Shown here: positions 27,611 through 36,689 of the stretch, piece after piece | Layout: every line of letters begins with the position of its first letter | Numbering within the stretch: the stretch's first letter is position 1 | Assembly: GCF_001742225.1 (NCBI RefSeq) | Contig: NZ_CP017077.1 | Coordinates: forward strand, 434,001-498,000 | Source: Novosphingobium resinovorum | Lineage (GTDB): Bacteria; Pseudomonadota; Alphaproteobacteria; Sphingomonadales; Sphingomonadaceae | Direction of reading: 5' to 3' | Length of the DNA: 64,000 nt | Made by a program: the position numbers and the translations under genes | Notes under the pieces: model-generated | Seen by the model: the letters and a program-made list of their open reading frames with translations, nothing else | Database searches by the model: none | Told to the model about the DNA's origin: nothing

Positions 27611-28339
27611 TCAGCCGTTGGCGATGTACTGGCCGCCGTTGACGGTCAGCACCGAGCCCGTGCAAAAGGCTGCCCTGGGAGAGGCGAGATAAGTGACGGT
27701 CTGCGCGATCTCGTCGGGATCGGCGAGGCGACCCACCGGAATTTCGGCGATGATCGCGGCGCGCACGGCTTCAGGCACGGCGGCGACCATTTCGGTGTCG
27801 GCATAGCCGGGGCAGACCGCGTTGACGGTTATCCCGCGCGCGGCGGTCTCGCGCGCCAGCGCCTTGGTGAAGCCGATGACCCCGGCCTTGGCGGCGGAGT
27901 AGTTGACCTGGCCCGATTGCCCCTTCTGCCCGTTGATCGAGGAGATGTTGATGATGCGCCCCGAGCGCCGCTCGCGCATGCCTTCGATGACCGCGCGGGT
28001 CATCGTGAACATGGAATCGAGATTGGTGGCGAGCACCGCGCGCCATTGCGCCAGGTCCATCTTGTGGAACATGCTGTCGCGGGTGATGCCGGCATTGTTG
28101 ACCAGGATCGAGACCGGCCCGATCTGCTGCTCGACCCTGGCGATCCCTTGATAGCACGACGTTTCGTCGGCTACATCCCAGCGGAATACGGGAATCTGGG
28201 TGTCGCGGGTAAAGCGCCCGGCGGCTTCTTCGTTGCCATGGTAGGTCGCCGCGACCGCATAGCCGTCGTTCTTCAGGGCGCGGCATATGGCCGACCCGAT
28301 ACCACGCGTTCCACCGCTTACCAATGCGACAACCGCCAT
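27611..28339 (-). CDS. phaB: Acetoacetyl-CoA reductase
   Basis: A 242-aa SDR of the PhaB group: SGGTRGIG (8-15), NNAGITRD, catalytic Ser in INISSINGQKGQSGQ and Y-S-A-A-K. It makes (R)-3-hydroxybutyryl-CoA from acetoacetyl-CoA using NADPH for PhaC. It is the first gene of the minus-strand hypoxia block, so the region 28340-28440 should hold the main promoter; that region has a TACGTA palindrome and a tandem repeat. No phaA thiolase is present. Confidence 0.93.
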   Translation of the reverse strand: MAVVALVSGGTRGIGSAICRALKNDGYAVAATYHGNEEAAGRFTRDTQIPVFRWDVADETSCYQGIARVEQQIGPVSILVNNAGITRDSMFHKMDLAQWRAVLATNLDSMFTMTRAVIEGMRERRSGRIINISSINGQKGQSGQVNYSAAKAGVIGFTKALARETAARGITVNAVCPGYADTEMVAAVPEAVRAAIIAEIPVGRLADPDEIAQTVTYLASPRAAFCTGSVLTVNGGQYIANG

Positions 28340-28401
28340 TATTCCAATGCCTCAGGATGCAGTATGTTCGGTCAGTCCATCGCCGGAAGCCTCTTCGCGG
28401 G

Positions 28402-28437
28402 ACATACGTATGTTTACGGATAAGTTGTGTTTACGGA
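28402..28437 (-). promoter_or_regulatory. Operator-like region upstream of phaB: palindrome plus tandem 10-mer
   Basis: ACATACGTATGT (28402-28413) is a perfect 12-bp palindrome with a TACGTA core like the element at 11405. TGTTTACGGA occurs at 28411-28420 and again at 28428-28437, a 17-bp period. The block is 63-98 bases before the phaB start codon, a typical activator position. FixJ is the likeliest binder of TACGTA; the tandem repeat could bind another regulator such as an FNR/FixK-independent factor. No FixK-type TTGAT-N4-ATCAA was seen. Confidence 0.5.
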
Positions 28438-28439
28438 GA

Positions 28440-28714
28440 GGTTGTCGCCATTTCGCGGCGTGACCGATGATCTCGCCTCACGTGGGTCTATGGCTGGGAC
28501 CCACCCGTCGATCGTCGGATGGAGCGTGAATGCGAACCTCGAGAACACGCTGGGACAGAAGATAGAACCAGGTGCATGGCCTGCATCGCAGGACTTTGGC
28601 AGTTCGCGCAAGCCCATGGGTCTCAAGGCCAAGATCGACGCGTTGCGGACAGGCTTCAACCAGACCCGCCTCACCTGTCCTTGGGGGGCACGACGTCTGC
28701 CGAATTTACTGCTT
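28440..28714. other. Gene-free stretch after the phaB promoter
   Basis: No coding frame with recognisable motifs or ribosome site was found on either strand; open frames here look like chance in GC-rich DNA. It separates the hypoxia block from decayed genes. Confidence 0.5.
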
Positions 28715-28736
28715 CGGGCGGGGTTGCCCCCGCCCG
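28715..28736 (-). terminator. GC hairpin downstream of the GMC remnant
   Basis: CGGGCGGGG (28715-28723), loop TTGC, CCCCGCCCG (28728-28736), a perfect 9-bp stem 26 bases after the remnant stop codon. There is no strong T-tract, so termination strength is uncertain. Confidence 0.5.
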
Positions 28737-28761
28737 TCCAGAACTCCGACTGGTCAATGGG

Positions 28762-29149
28762 TCATTGGCCGACGCGTTGATCGAGTATAAGTTCTGCCGC
28801 GCGCCACGCGAAGGCCATGCAGGGACCGTTGATATTGCCCGAGATCGCCGTAGGTATCCATACACAATCGACTACCCGCAACCCGTCGATGCCATGGACG
28901 CGCAGGCGCGCATCGACCACTCCCTCACCTTCGCAGCCCATCCGGCAGGTCCCCGTACCATGCAGGCCGGTGCTGAGCAGCCAGTTGCTGCGTCTTCGAT
29001 CGCGGCGTCGCTATCGTCCGCATCGCCGGGCACTGTCTTCTCTCCTATATAGGGGCGCAGGCCGTCCTGTCGGGCGAAGATCGCCGTTAAGGTCGGCCAC
29101 CTCTGCATGCTCGCTGTCGTGCGCCACCTTGCCAAAGGCGCCTTTCCGT
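28762..29149 (-). pseudogene. GMC oxidoreductase C-terminal remnant with frameshift
   Basis: The minus strand reads LARWRTTASMQRWPTL ... GLRPYIGEKTVPGDADDS, shifts frame near 29000, and continues LLSTGLHGTGTCRMG, LRVHGIDGLRVVDCVW and SGNINGP to a TGA at 28762. These are the C-terminal motifs of GMC (glucose-methanol-choline) FAD alcohol oxidoreductases, including the catalytic His in LHGTGTCRMG. The FAD-binding N-terminus is missing; the upstream side is fused to an FG-GAP gene fragment, so a deletion joined two genes. Confidence 0.8.
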
Positions 29150-29403
29150 CAAGTCAGCTGGCCGTGCCCGTCGTTGAGGTAGAGCTGGTTCACGCCATAT
29201 TCCACGGCGACCGCGACATCGAGGTCGCCGTCCCTATCGAAATCGACGAAGGCGGCATCGAGCGCGTGAAGCCAGGGCGCAAGCGGCACGTTTACGCGCG
29301 TTGCGTCGGTATACTCGCTGGAGGGTTTTTCCTGAGCTGCCGCGGCGTGAAGCGAGGCGAAGCTGGCGCAGGTTAACAGGACGTAGCGGAAAGTGCGGAT
29401 CAT
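29149..29403 (-). pseudogene. FG-GAP/VCBS-repeat exported protein, N-terminal fragment
   Basis: An 84-aa reading from ATG 29403 (GGAG upstream) with signal peptide (about 1-23, ending AAAAQ), then one FG-GAP/VCBS-like blade: AAFVDFDRDGDLDVAVAVEY, with the DxDxDGDxD calcium-binding pattern, followed by NQLYLNDGHGQL. The full family has several blades; here the frame stops at the junction with the GMC fragment. A deletion endpoint near 29150 best explains this. Confidence 0.7.
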
Positions 29404-29433
29404 CGGGTAACTCCGTGGATTGACGGCGGAGGA

Positions 29434-29790
29434 TCAGGGAGCCTTGAATTCGCCGATATAGAGGCCGCCTTTGCCAGCAATCTCGGGACTGGTGCGCGGA
29501 TCGACGACATAGGCGATGCGCATGCCATCAGGGGCGATGACCGATTGCCGGGCGGTGGCTCCGAATTCGCCCATGTCGGCCAAACGGCGCGCCGGCGCGG
29601 ATCCATCGATGCGGACGATGGACAGATCAAAAGGGCGGTCGAAGCCTTTATTGCGACCGTGCGGTGCATAATCGGCAAGCTCGGCAGGAGTCGGCAACGG
29701 TAGTGACGCCCGTTTCGCCATGAACGTTATGAAATTTGCCGGATGGCTACTGATGCCGCGCCACTTGCCGAAGGGGTGGGAGGCGCGGTT
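29434..29790 (-). pseudogene. C-terminal part of a PD40/TolB-like propeller protein
   Basis: The minus-strand frame ends GKGGLYIGEFKAP and contains FDLSIVRIDGS, SVIAPDGMRIAYVVDP, a PD40 (WD40-like/TolB) blade pattern. No credible start with ribosome site exists; the reading fades upstream of about 29790. It ends 30 bases before the FG-GAP fragment start, so the two were probably in one operon for exported proteins before decay. The ORF stays open to 29934 but those residues look random. Confidence 0.45.
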
Positions 29791-30073
29791 GGCCTCCTCG
29801 AGGCATAGCGCTCGTCGGCGAAGATCTAAGTCTCGGTATGCGCAGGGTCCTCGTAGAGAGGTGTTACAACACCCAGAGTCCGCACTCGAGCCTTGCCGGC
29901 CACCCCGGTCCAGGCCTATCGCCGGATCGGTCAATCAGATCATGGGGGGCATGAAAGACAACCGGGATTAGCTTAACTCAGCCGCCAAACTGGCCAAGAA
30001 GGCGCCACCACCTCAGTGCTTAGGTGGCACTATGTAATCACCACGCAGTCAAAAGCTTTCGGATGCCTATTAT
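29791..30073. other. Non-coding scar between propeller remnant and IS5 element
   Basis: No recognisable gene. A dyad GGTGTT-AC-AACACC sits at 29860-29873. It resembles half of the TetR-type operators further right but has no intact gene next to it. Confidence 0.4.
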
Positions 30074-30840
30074 GAGACCTGTGCGCGGGTGGGCGTAGAC
30101 ATGGGTGTCAGTTATTGATTCTATAGGCTTTCTAAGCAGGAGAGCTGCCGATGGCGCGTCGTTCGATTGGGCAGGAGCAATTGGGATTTGCTGGCCGAGA
30201 GCATGCCGCTTCTTCGCTGGACGCGCTTGCCTCGCTGATCGACTGGAGCGCCGTGGATGCGCTTCTCAATCCCCTCTATCCTGCCTCCAAAGGTGAGCCT
30301 GCCTGGCCGCCGCTTGCCATGCTCAAGGCACTCCTTGTGTCTATCTGGTACGATCTGTCGGATGTGAAGCTGGCCGAGGCGCTCGACGATCGCGCCTCCT
30401 TTCGTCGGTTCTGCGAATTCGCTGCGAACGAGGCCACACCCGAACGGACGGCCTTCGTCAGATTCCGACGACTGCATGTTGCACACAAGCTCGATCGAAC
30501 TCTGTTCGAAGTTGTGACTTTGCAGCTCAGATCGAAGGCGGTGACGGTCAAGACCGGCACGCTGGTCGATGCGACCATCATCGCGTCGGCCAGCGAGAGT
30601 GACGGTGATGCACGCTGGGTGAAGCACAAAGGAAAGCGCGCCGTTCACGCTTCAAGGCCCATGTCGGCGCCGATGCCGATACGGCGCTGATCGAGGAGAT
30701 CTCGGTCACCTCGCCCAACATCAACGACGGCAAGGCAGGTCCTGGAGCGTTGCCCGACAATCTTGGCGAGGTGTTTGCCGATAGCCGCCTACCGCGGCGC
30801 GCAATTTCGTGATGCCGTGCGGGCGAAGGGCGGCATCCCC
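30074..30840 (+). mobile_element. IS5-family insertion sequence, 3'-truncated
   Basis: Starts at GAGACCTGTGCGCGGGT (30074 onward), an end like those of IS5-family elements. The transposase starts at 30151. No matching right end was found; the coding similarity stops near 30840, so the 3' third is missing. Confidence 0.65.
30151..30840 (+). pseudogene. IS5-family transposase, frameshifted and truncated
   Basis: ATG 30151 follows AGGAGAGCTGCCG. The reading MARRSIGQEQLGFAGREHAA and SLIDWSAVDALLNPLYPASK is typical of the N-terminal DUF772/HTH region; the first catalytic Asp is in TLVDATIIA. A one-base loss near 30650 shifts AVH|FKAHVGADADTALIEEI, a base gain near 30786 disrupts DS|AYRGAQFRDAVRAKGG, and the remainder with the last catalytic Glu is gone. 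Confidence 0.85.
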
Positions 30841-30906
30841 TGACCTGCCCCCCGGCGGTCCCTCGCTCATAACGAGAGTCTTGCGGTTGAATATTCCGGC
30901 ACGCTC

Positions 30907-30972
30907 GCCTGCACAAGCGCGTCGGGCGTGATGCTATCGTCCTGCACGAACGTCCGACGCGCTTGTGCAGGC
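30907..30972. repeat. Perfect 19-bp inverted repeat
   Basis: GCCTGCACAAGCGCGTCGG (30907-30925) and its exact reverse complement (30954-30972), 28-base spacer; the stem extends about four more bases inward with one mismatch. It lies in the 170-base scar between the truncated IS5 and the Tn3-type left end. It may be an end or recombination site of a lost element; no gene is attached. Confidence 0.7.
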
Positions 30973-31013
30973 GTTCGATTTCCCAGCGATGAGTGGGGCC
31001 GAACATGGTTGTA

Positions 31014-31051
31014 GGCCTCACCTCAAGATTTGTTCGCCAGACAACGCTAAG
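31014..31051 (+). repeat. Tn3-type inverted repeat, left
   Basis: Inner half TTCGCCAGACAACGCTAAG is identical to the right repeat; the outer bases GGCCT replace GGGGG, so the outer end has diverged. Confidence 0.8.
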
Positions 31052-31071
31052 CTGGACATACTGAGAACATC

Positions 31072-34037
31072 CTAGGCGACGAGCCGAAGTCTGCCGTTCG
31101 GGTCGTGGAGTGCTCGGTACCCGCGGTTGCCGCTGAAAGATGCATCTTCCCAAAGGTAGTCACCTGTGAGGCCGATATGCGACCAACCCAGAGGTGAGAC
31201 GTGCGCTAGCAGTGTTTCGTCGATCTCAATTCCCGAGTACCGCAGGTGATCGGCGGCCCGGCCGAGATAGAGGGCATTCCAGTATGCAATGGCGGCGATG
31301 AGCAAGTTGAGCCCAGATGCGCGGTATTGCTGGTTCTCAAGAGTTCGATCGGTGAACCGGCCCTGGCGGTTGGTGTAGACGGCGTCTGCCAGAGCGTGCC
31401 GGGCCTCTCCCTTGTTCAATCCGGCTTGGCAGGCGCGGCGCAAATCCGGCTGTTCCAGCCAGTCGAGCGTGAACAACGTCCGCTCGATGCGGCCAAGTTC
31501 GCGAAGGGCAAGGTCAAGCTTGTTCTGCCGGCGATAGGCGGAAAGCTTGCGCAGGATGATAGATGGAGCAACAGTTCCTTCCCGAATTGAGGCGGCCATT
31601 CGGACGAGATCATCCCACTCTGCCTCAATGGTGCCGACCTTGATCGCCTGGCCGAACAGACATTCGATGCCTTTGTAGTTTGCACCGGATACGATGGTTC
31701 CGAGCCGCCGGTCTGCAAGATCACGCATTCGAGGGACGAAACGGAACCCGAGCAGGTGGCACAGGCCAAAGACGTGATCCGACGCACCGCCGGTATCGGT
31801 ATACAGCTCCTTCAGTGGCAATTCGCGGGCCCCTAGCATCAGGCCGTCGAGCACGTATGGGGCTTCGTTTGCGGTGGCAGACATGATGCGCGAACTGAAC
31901 GAGGCAAAATGGTCGGAAAGGTGCGAGTAAATTTTGATACCTGGCTCGTGACCGTATTTTGCGTTGATCTCGGCTGCGCCCGATCGGATCCGGCCGGTGC
32001 GGAAGAACTGGCCGTCGGATGATGCACTGACACCTTCGCCCCAGTTTCGCGCGAACGGGAGGCGGTGATGTTCGCACACAATCTGGGCCAGAGCAGCCTC
32101 GTAGTTCTCGGGCGAGATATACCAGTTTTGGGTCCAGGCGAGCTGCGCATATGTGACGCCCTGGCTGGCGTTGGCCATGCGTTCGACGCCGAGATTCGTA
32201 CCATCCGCCAGAATGGCGGCGAGCACGGCAGCGGGCTTATCGTGCTCCTTGCCCGAGCGGACATCCCGAAATGCAAAGAGAAATCCGGTACGTTCAGCGA
32301 CTTCGAGCAGGAGTTCGGTAATTCGGACGCGCGGGAGTAGGGCATCGAGTTTGCGGTCAAGAGCTTCCGCTTCTGGTGGAGTCGCCGCTTGCAGCGGAAC
32401 GACTTTCAGCTTTTCGCGAACGAGCGTCACGCCAGGCAAGCGGCCGGTCCGCAGCTGATGCGCGAAGTGACGCAATCGCCGATCAAGTTCGGCGCTCTTA
32501 TGAGCCAGATATTCTCCGGAATTCACGTTGATCGGCAGTTCGGAGATTGCCGATTGTGCGGCCTTGCGGGGGAGCAGATAGGCGTCGAAACGCTGGTAAG
32601 CCCGCGTTCCTTCGACCCAGACATCGCCCGCTCGCAGTTTATCTCGAAGTGTCGCCAGCACGGCCGTCTCGTAGCGCGGACGGCTGACCTTTCCTCCCTC
32701 CATTATCAATTTGGACCAATGCCGATTGGAAAAGGGCATCGGCGGGTTTGCTGGCAACTGCGTACCCCAACTGCCGTTGGCCTGCTTGAGGAGATCGAGA
32801 GCGGAGAGCAGGTTGGTCCCGCTGCCCGAGGCCTTGAACGTGAATGTGTCGAGGAAGTTGCGGGAGAACCGGCGCAGTGTAGCGTATCGCTCGGTTGCAA
32901 GAACCAGAGTGTCCTCCCGAGATCCGCCAAGGCATCGACGTGCGGACGGGCTGCCATCAGGCGATGCCAGCCCACCATCTCATCGACCAGGACCAGCGGA
33001 TCGCCGCCAGTTTCCTCTGCCATATCCAGCGCCGCGATCGTTGCACCAAACAGTCGCATGAGCTTGCCGACCGAAGGTGCTGTGTCCTGATAGCGGCGTT
33101 CCTGGCTACGCTTGGCTCGGGTGAACAGCCCGCCAATGAGGCGCTCGAACATCAGGATTGCGGCATCTGCAAGCTTGACCTCGAGATTGACGACCGCGGC
33201 TGCCAGCGTCGCTCTGCGGCGATTGTGGGAATAGTCGGCCAACAGAAACGGCGGAGCGACGCTGCCCTCGCGCACGAATTGGCCAAAGCGGAAGCCCGTG
33301 GTTGCTAGGCTGATTGCCGGTTCAATCCCGAGATCACGTATGAACCGCAGCCGCTTGAGAAGCGCATTCATGTTCTTGGTTGACGGAGATCCGGGCATAT
33401 CCCGCAACCAAGCCAGCGGCGTCATACCAAGGGCTGGGTCATTGATCAGGAGTGCGTCGAGCAACTCCAATGTACTGCCGCCCAGTTCGGCGACGATTTC
33501 CGATGCTGCGCGCTTACGAGCGCGTGCTCTCCCGGCAAGCCCGGCCCGCTCGAGGGTGTCGGGCAGGGGCAGAATAAAGCGCTCCGCCTTCAGGTTATCC
33601 ATCAAGGATCTGGCAATTGTTTCTCCGCGGTCACTGCGCATGGCTGCACGGGCTGCAAGTTCAATAGCGTGGGCAACATCCGCGCGTGTGAACGGCCTAA
33701 GACCGAGGTAATCAGCGGCAATTGAGCTGTGGTCGGTTCGCGTTTGCGGACGTTGGCCATAGGCACCGTATGTGCCCGGAGCGACGCCAAGCTGCGCAGA
33801 CAGGTAGTTGAGTATAGCATCGGGGATGTCCGAGTTCGTGCGCAGCCCAAACCCAGGATGCCGCAGTAAGGCAAGGTGAGCAGCAATACCGAGCCGATTA
33901 ACGGGGCCTCGTCGCTTTCCGATGATATCCAGGTCTTCGACCGTCAGCGTGTAGTTCCTGATGATCGAGAAGTGGTCGGTTCTTGGTAGGAATAGCCGCT
34001 CGCGCTCTTCCCGCGTCAGTAAATTGCGCCGCGCCAT
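31072..34037 (-). pseudogene. tnpA: Tn3-family transposase TnpA with one frameshift
   Basis: About 988 codons from ATG 34037 (MARRNLLTREERERLFLPRT). N-terminal DUF4158 region (about 1-170), then the frame breaks near 32920: DALADLGR should run on as EDTLVLATERYATLRRF, which is found one frame over and continues NFLDTFTFKASGSGTNLLSA into the large C-terminal half (to GRLRLVA, stop at 31072). The C-terminal DDE_Tnp_Tn3 domain (GHEPGIKIYSHLSDHFA, YTDTGGASDHVFGL, LNLLIAAIAYWNALYL) is intact. A single indel separates this from a full-length enzyme. Confidence 0.92.
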
Positions 34038-34143
34038 GTTGTACCCCGCCTGAGTCGGAATGACCCCCAATCGGTCAGGCTAGACCCGCGCAATGGGGCA
34101 GGCATGCAAAAAGGTTATTGCAGAGTTTCAGAGACATCTCCGG

Positions 34144-34181
34144 CTTAGCGTTGTCTGGCGAACGAACCTTGAGGTGCCCCC
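34144..34181 (-). repeat. Tn3-type inverted repeat, right
   Basis: Minus strand begins GGGGGCACCTC and ends ACAACGCTAAG, the canonical GGGG...TAAG layout. It lies 107 bases upstream of tnpA. Confidence 0.85.
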
Positions 34182-34289
34182 AAGCACAAGACCAGACGAA
34201 AGCGCGAGGGAGCCTATCACGACCCTGAGCTGTACGAGTGCTTCGGCCTCGTACCTCTGGCGAGCTTGGCCGCAGCCCGCCGTGGGTGA
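34182..34289 (+). pseudogene. Group II intron-encoded protein, C-terminal tail
   Basis: Plus-strand frame KHKTRRKREGAYHDPELYEC then FGLVPLASLAAARRG and TGA at 34287. A final KHK...Y(L/H)...LYE.LGLV segment is the usual C-terminus of bacterial group II intron reverse transcriptases. The rest of the protein is missing beyond the Tn3-type right end. Confidence 0.6.
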
Positions 34290-34309
34290 AGGCGTGATAT
34301 CTTGTCCGA

Positions 34310-34342
34310 GAGCCGGATGCGGGAGATCTGCACGTCCGGTTC
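34310..34342 (+). ncRNA. Group II intron domain V
   Basis: GAGCCGGATGCGGGAGATCT then GCACGTCCGGTTC folds as the 33-34 nt domain V hairpin: GAGCCGGA pairs with TCCGGTTC, and the AGC-type catalytic triad lies in the first strand (GAGC). It is 20 bases after the intron protein stop, the normal spacing. Domains I-IV are absent, so the ribozyme is a dead 3' remnant. Confidence 0.75.
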
Positions 34343-34493
34343 GATGAGCAGGGAGTGGAAACGGATCGTCTGGCAAGCCCCACAGGCGCGCCGCACAACA
34401 CCGCGCCACTTCCTGTTGGGGTGGACGGCTCCCAACGGCATCGCAATGTGCCAGATTGAGCTTGTCGAAAGACTCAAACGATGGAGGCCGTCC

Positions 34494-35539
34494 GTGGAGC
34501 AGATTACCCGTATTGGCGTCGACACGTCAAAGAATGTCTTTCAGTTGCATGGCGTGAACGCGGAGGAAAAGCCCGTTCTCCGCGAGAAGCTGACCCGCAC
34601 GCAGATGCTTGCTTTCTTCAAGGATCTGCCACCAACCGTCATCGCGATCGAAGCATGCGGCAGCGCTCATCACTGGGCAAGGCACCTTGGCTCACTCGGG
34701 CATGAGGTGAAATTGATCGCTCCGCAGTTGGCCAAACCGTACGTGAAGCGGGGAAAGAATGATGCGGCCGATGCCGAGGCCCTCTGTGAGGCGATGAGCC
34801 GCCCGACGATGCGCTTCGTGCCGGTCAAGACTGCGGACCAGCAAGCGGCTCTGATGCTGGTAGGTATGCGAGACAGGCTGGTCCGGAACAGAACCCAGCT
34901 GGCTAACGCAATTCGCGGTTATGCCGCCGAGTTCGGGCTTACGGCAGCTAGAGGCATATCGAGGATTGAGCTGCTTCTTGGCGATATCGCCTCCGATGGT
35001 AGTTTGCCGGAGCTTGCCCGTGAACTATTCGCGTTTCATCGGCGCGAGTATGAGCTGTTGCAGGCAGAAATCAAAAAAGTCGAAGCCAAACTCATGGAGT
35101 GGCATCGCAACGATGAATGTAGCCAGCGTCTTGCCCGGATACCGGGCGTAGGCCCGATTGGCGCATCCCTGCTGATGATGAAAACCCCTGATCCCAGGCT
35201 GTTCAAATCGGGGCGTGACTTCGCGGCCTGGATTGGTCTCACGCCCAGGGATCATTCCACGGCAGGTCGGGCTCGTCCCGGCCGTATCACGCGCGCTGGA
35301 GATGAACACTTGCGAAGCGTGTTGGTCGTGGGCGCCACCTCCGTTCTCAAAAATATGAGGGCGGGGCGCGGCAAGAACTCGTCGCCCTGGCTCGTCAAGC
35401 TTTGGAACGGAGCCAGAAGCCCAAACTTGTGGCCGTCGCTCTGGCGAACAGGATCGCACGCATCGCCTGGAAGCTGATGGTGAGCGGCGAAAGCTACAGG
35501 GCGATAACCGCCCAACCAGTTCTGAAAAAGGCAGCGTGA
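34494..35539 (+). pseudogene. IS110-family transposase with 3' frameshift
   Basis: GTG 34494 opens EQITRIGVDTSKNVFQLHGV, the DEDD-type N-terminal domain of IS110/IS1111 enzymes (first Asp in GVDTSK, later KRGKNDAADAEAL). The C-terminal transposase_20 domain (RLARIPGVGPIGASLL, WIGLTPRDHSTAGRARPGRI) is in frame until about 35402, where WLVKL should continue LERSQKPKLVAVALANRIA, which lies one frame over and ends at a TGA at 35537-35539. One indel near the end; catalytic residues otherwise appear present. Confidence 0.85.
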
Positions 35540-35874
35540 GAGATTGGCCTGTCATGGTGAGCAATCATAGAGTGCTACCGTGCTGAGCTGATGTGGGATC
35601 TTGCAAGAAACGAGTAGGTGGTTTGATCGATCGATCCGTAACGTGAGACACTCCGTTAGAGTCAGTGGCTGTCAAACAGTCGCCTTCCTGTTTGGAACTC
35701 ACCTCGCGGAAACCATCTTGGCCAGCGGCTATACACGGCCGCAAAGACAGGTCGGACATATGGTAGCAAGCGATCTGGTCAAAATAACCGCTCAAACGTC
35801 TTGCAAGAGGGAACCGTCCACATACGACTCTACCGTTGTCGCAAGCTGCCGTCGCTTCCACTTGCCAAATCGTG
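35540..35874. other. Gene-free right flank of the IS110 copy
   Basis: Contains GATCGATCGATC at 35626 region and short open frames on the plus strand without ribosome sites or known motifs. Probably the untranslated end of the insertion sequence plus decayed DNA. Confidence 0.4.
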
Positions 35875-35896
35875 CCCCCCGCTCAGCCTGAGCGGG
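35875..35896 (-). terminator. Terminator hairpin after the receptor-SDR unit
   Basis: CCCGCTCA, loop GCC, TGAGCGGG (8-bp stem 35878-35896, with flanking C and G runs that can lengthen it), 21 bases past the SDR stop on the minus strand. Confidence 0.6.
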
Positions 35897-35916
35897 AGGG
35901 GGGGGAGGTCAGCCGC

Positions 35917-36669
35917 CTAATGGACCCGCGCCAGTGCGCCGCCGTCGACTGCGAGGCCGTGGCCGGTGACGAACGAGGCGTCGTCCGAGGCGAGGAACAG
36001 GAAGGCGCTCGCCAGTTCCCTCGGTTCGCCCATGCGGCCCATCACGCCGAGGTCGGCGTAGGCGGTCTCCAGTGCCGGATTTCCGTCGATCCACGGCTGG
36101 GTCATGCCGGTGCGCACGGCGCCGGGCAGGATGTAGTTGGCGGTGGTCCCGTCGGTCCCCAGTTCGAGCGCCAGCGTCTTGGTCAGGCCAGCCACCGCAT
36201 GCTTCGAGGCATTGTAGGCGCCCAGTTCCACCGTCGCCTGATGGCCCATGATCGAGGAGGTGTTGATGATCCGCCCCCGGCCGCTTTCGCGCAGCGCCGG
36301 GATGGCCGCGCGGCACAGCCTGAACATGGCGGTGACGTTGACCGCCATCGTCCGGTCCCAGTTGTCGTCGGTGGTCTGGTCCATCGGCTGGTGCAGGCAC
36401 ACGCCCGCGTTGTTGACGAGGATGTCGAGCCTGCCGAACGCTTCCATCGCGCGGCGCACGATGCCCTCGGCGGCGCCCGGCGCGGCGATGTCCTGCGCCA
36501 GCAGCTCCAGCGTTTCGCCGGCCTGATGCGCTGCCGCCAGCTTCGCCGCATCGAGATCGACGGCGAGCACTTTCGCGCCTTCGCTGCAGAAGCGCTCGAC
36601 GATGGCGCGGCCGATCCCGCTCGATGCCCCGGTCACGATCGCGACCCTGTCTTCCAGGCGACCTGTCAT
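35917..36669 (-). CDS. SDR family oxidoreductase
   Basis: A 250-aa classical SDR: TGASSGIG (about 14-21), NNAGVC, catalytic Ser in INTSSIMG, Y-N-A-S-K, C-terminal FVTGHGLAVDGG. NAD(P)-dependent alcohol/ketone chemistry; substrate not determinable. ATG 36669 is 20 bases after the stop of the TonB receptor, so it is the distal gene of an operon starting at 39026 and ends in a hairpin. Confidence 0.87.
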   Translation of the reverse strand: MTGRLEDRVAIVTGASSGIGRAIVERFCSEGAKVLAVDLDAAKLAAAHQAGETLELLAQDIAAPGAAEGIVRRAMEAFGRLDILVNNAGVCLHQPMDQTTDDNWDRTMAVNVTAMFRLCRAAIPALRESGRGRIINTSSIMGHQATVELGAYNASKHAVAGLTKTLALELGTDGTTANYILPGAVRTGMTQPWIDGNPALETAYADLGVMGRMGEPRELASAFLFLASDDASFVTGHGLAVDGGALARVH

Positions 36670-36689
36670 GTTCTGCCTCTCCTTCTGCA

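Larger units (their letters stand above)
31014..34181 (-). mobile_element. Minimal Tn3-family element, transposase only
   Basis: A 3,168-bp unit delimited by 38-bp inverted repeats (31014-31051 and 34144-34181; 33 of 38 positions match; inner ends CTAAG as usual in Tn3). Only tnpA lies inside, no resolvase or res-like spacer and no cargo. No 5-bp target duplication is seen (TTGTA left, AAGCA right), so the ends may have rearranged. The right end interrupts a group II intron reading frame. Confidence 0.8.

Noticed and set aside
28427-28780. 117-codon plus-strand frame after the phaB promoter
   Set aside because: No ribosome site or motif; overlaps the GMC terminator and remnant.
29860-29873. 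GGTGTT-AC-AACACC dyad resembling the TetR-type operators
   Set aside because: The arms do not follow TTGYAAC and no intact gene is adjacent, so I did not include it in the regulon.
35601-35891. 96-codon plus-strand frame next to the IS110 copy
   Set aside because: No recognisable family or ribosome site, and it runs through the SDR terminator.
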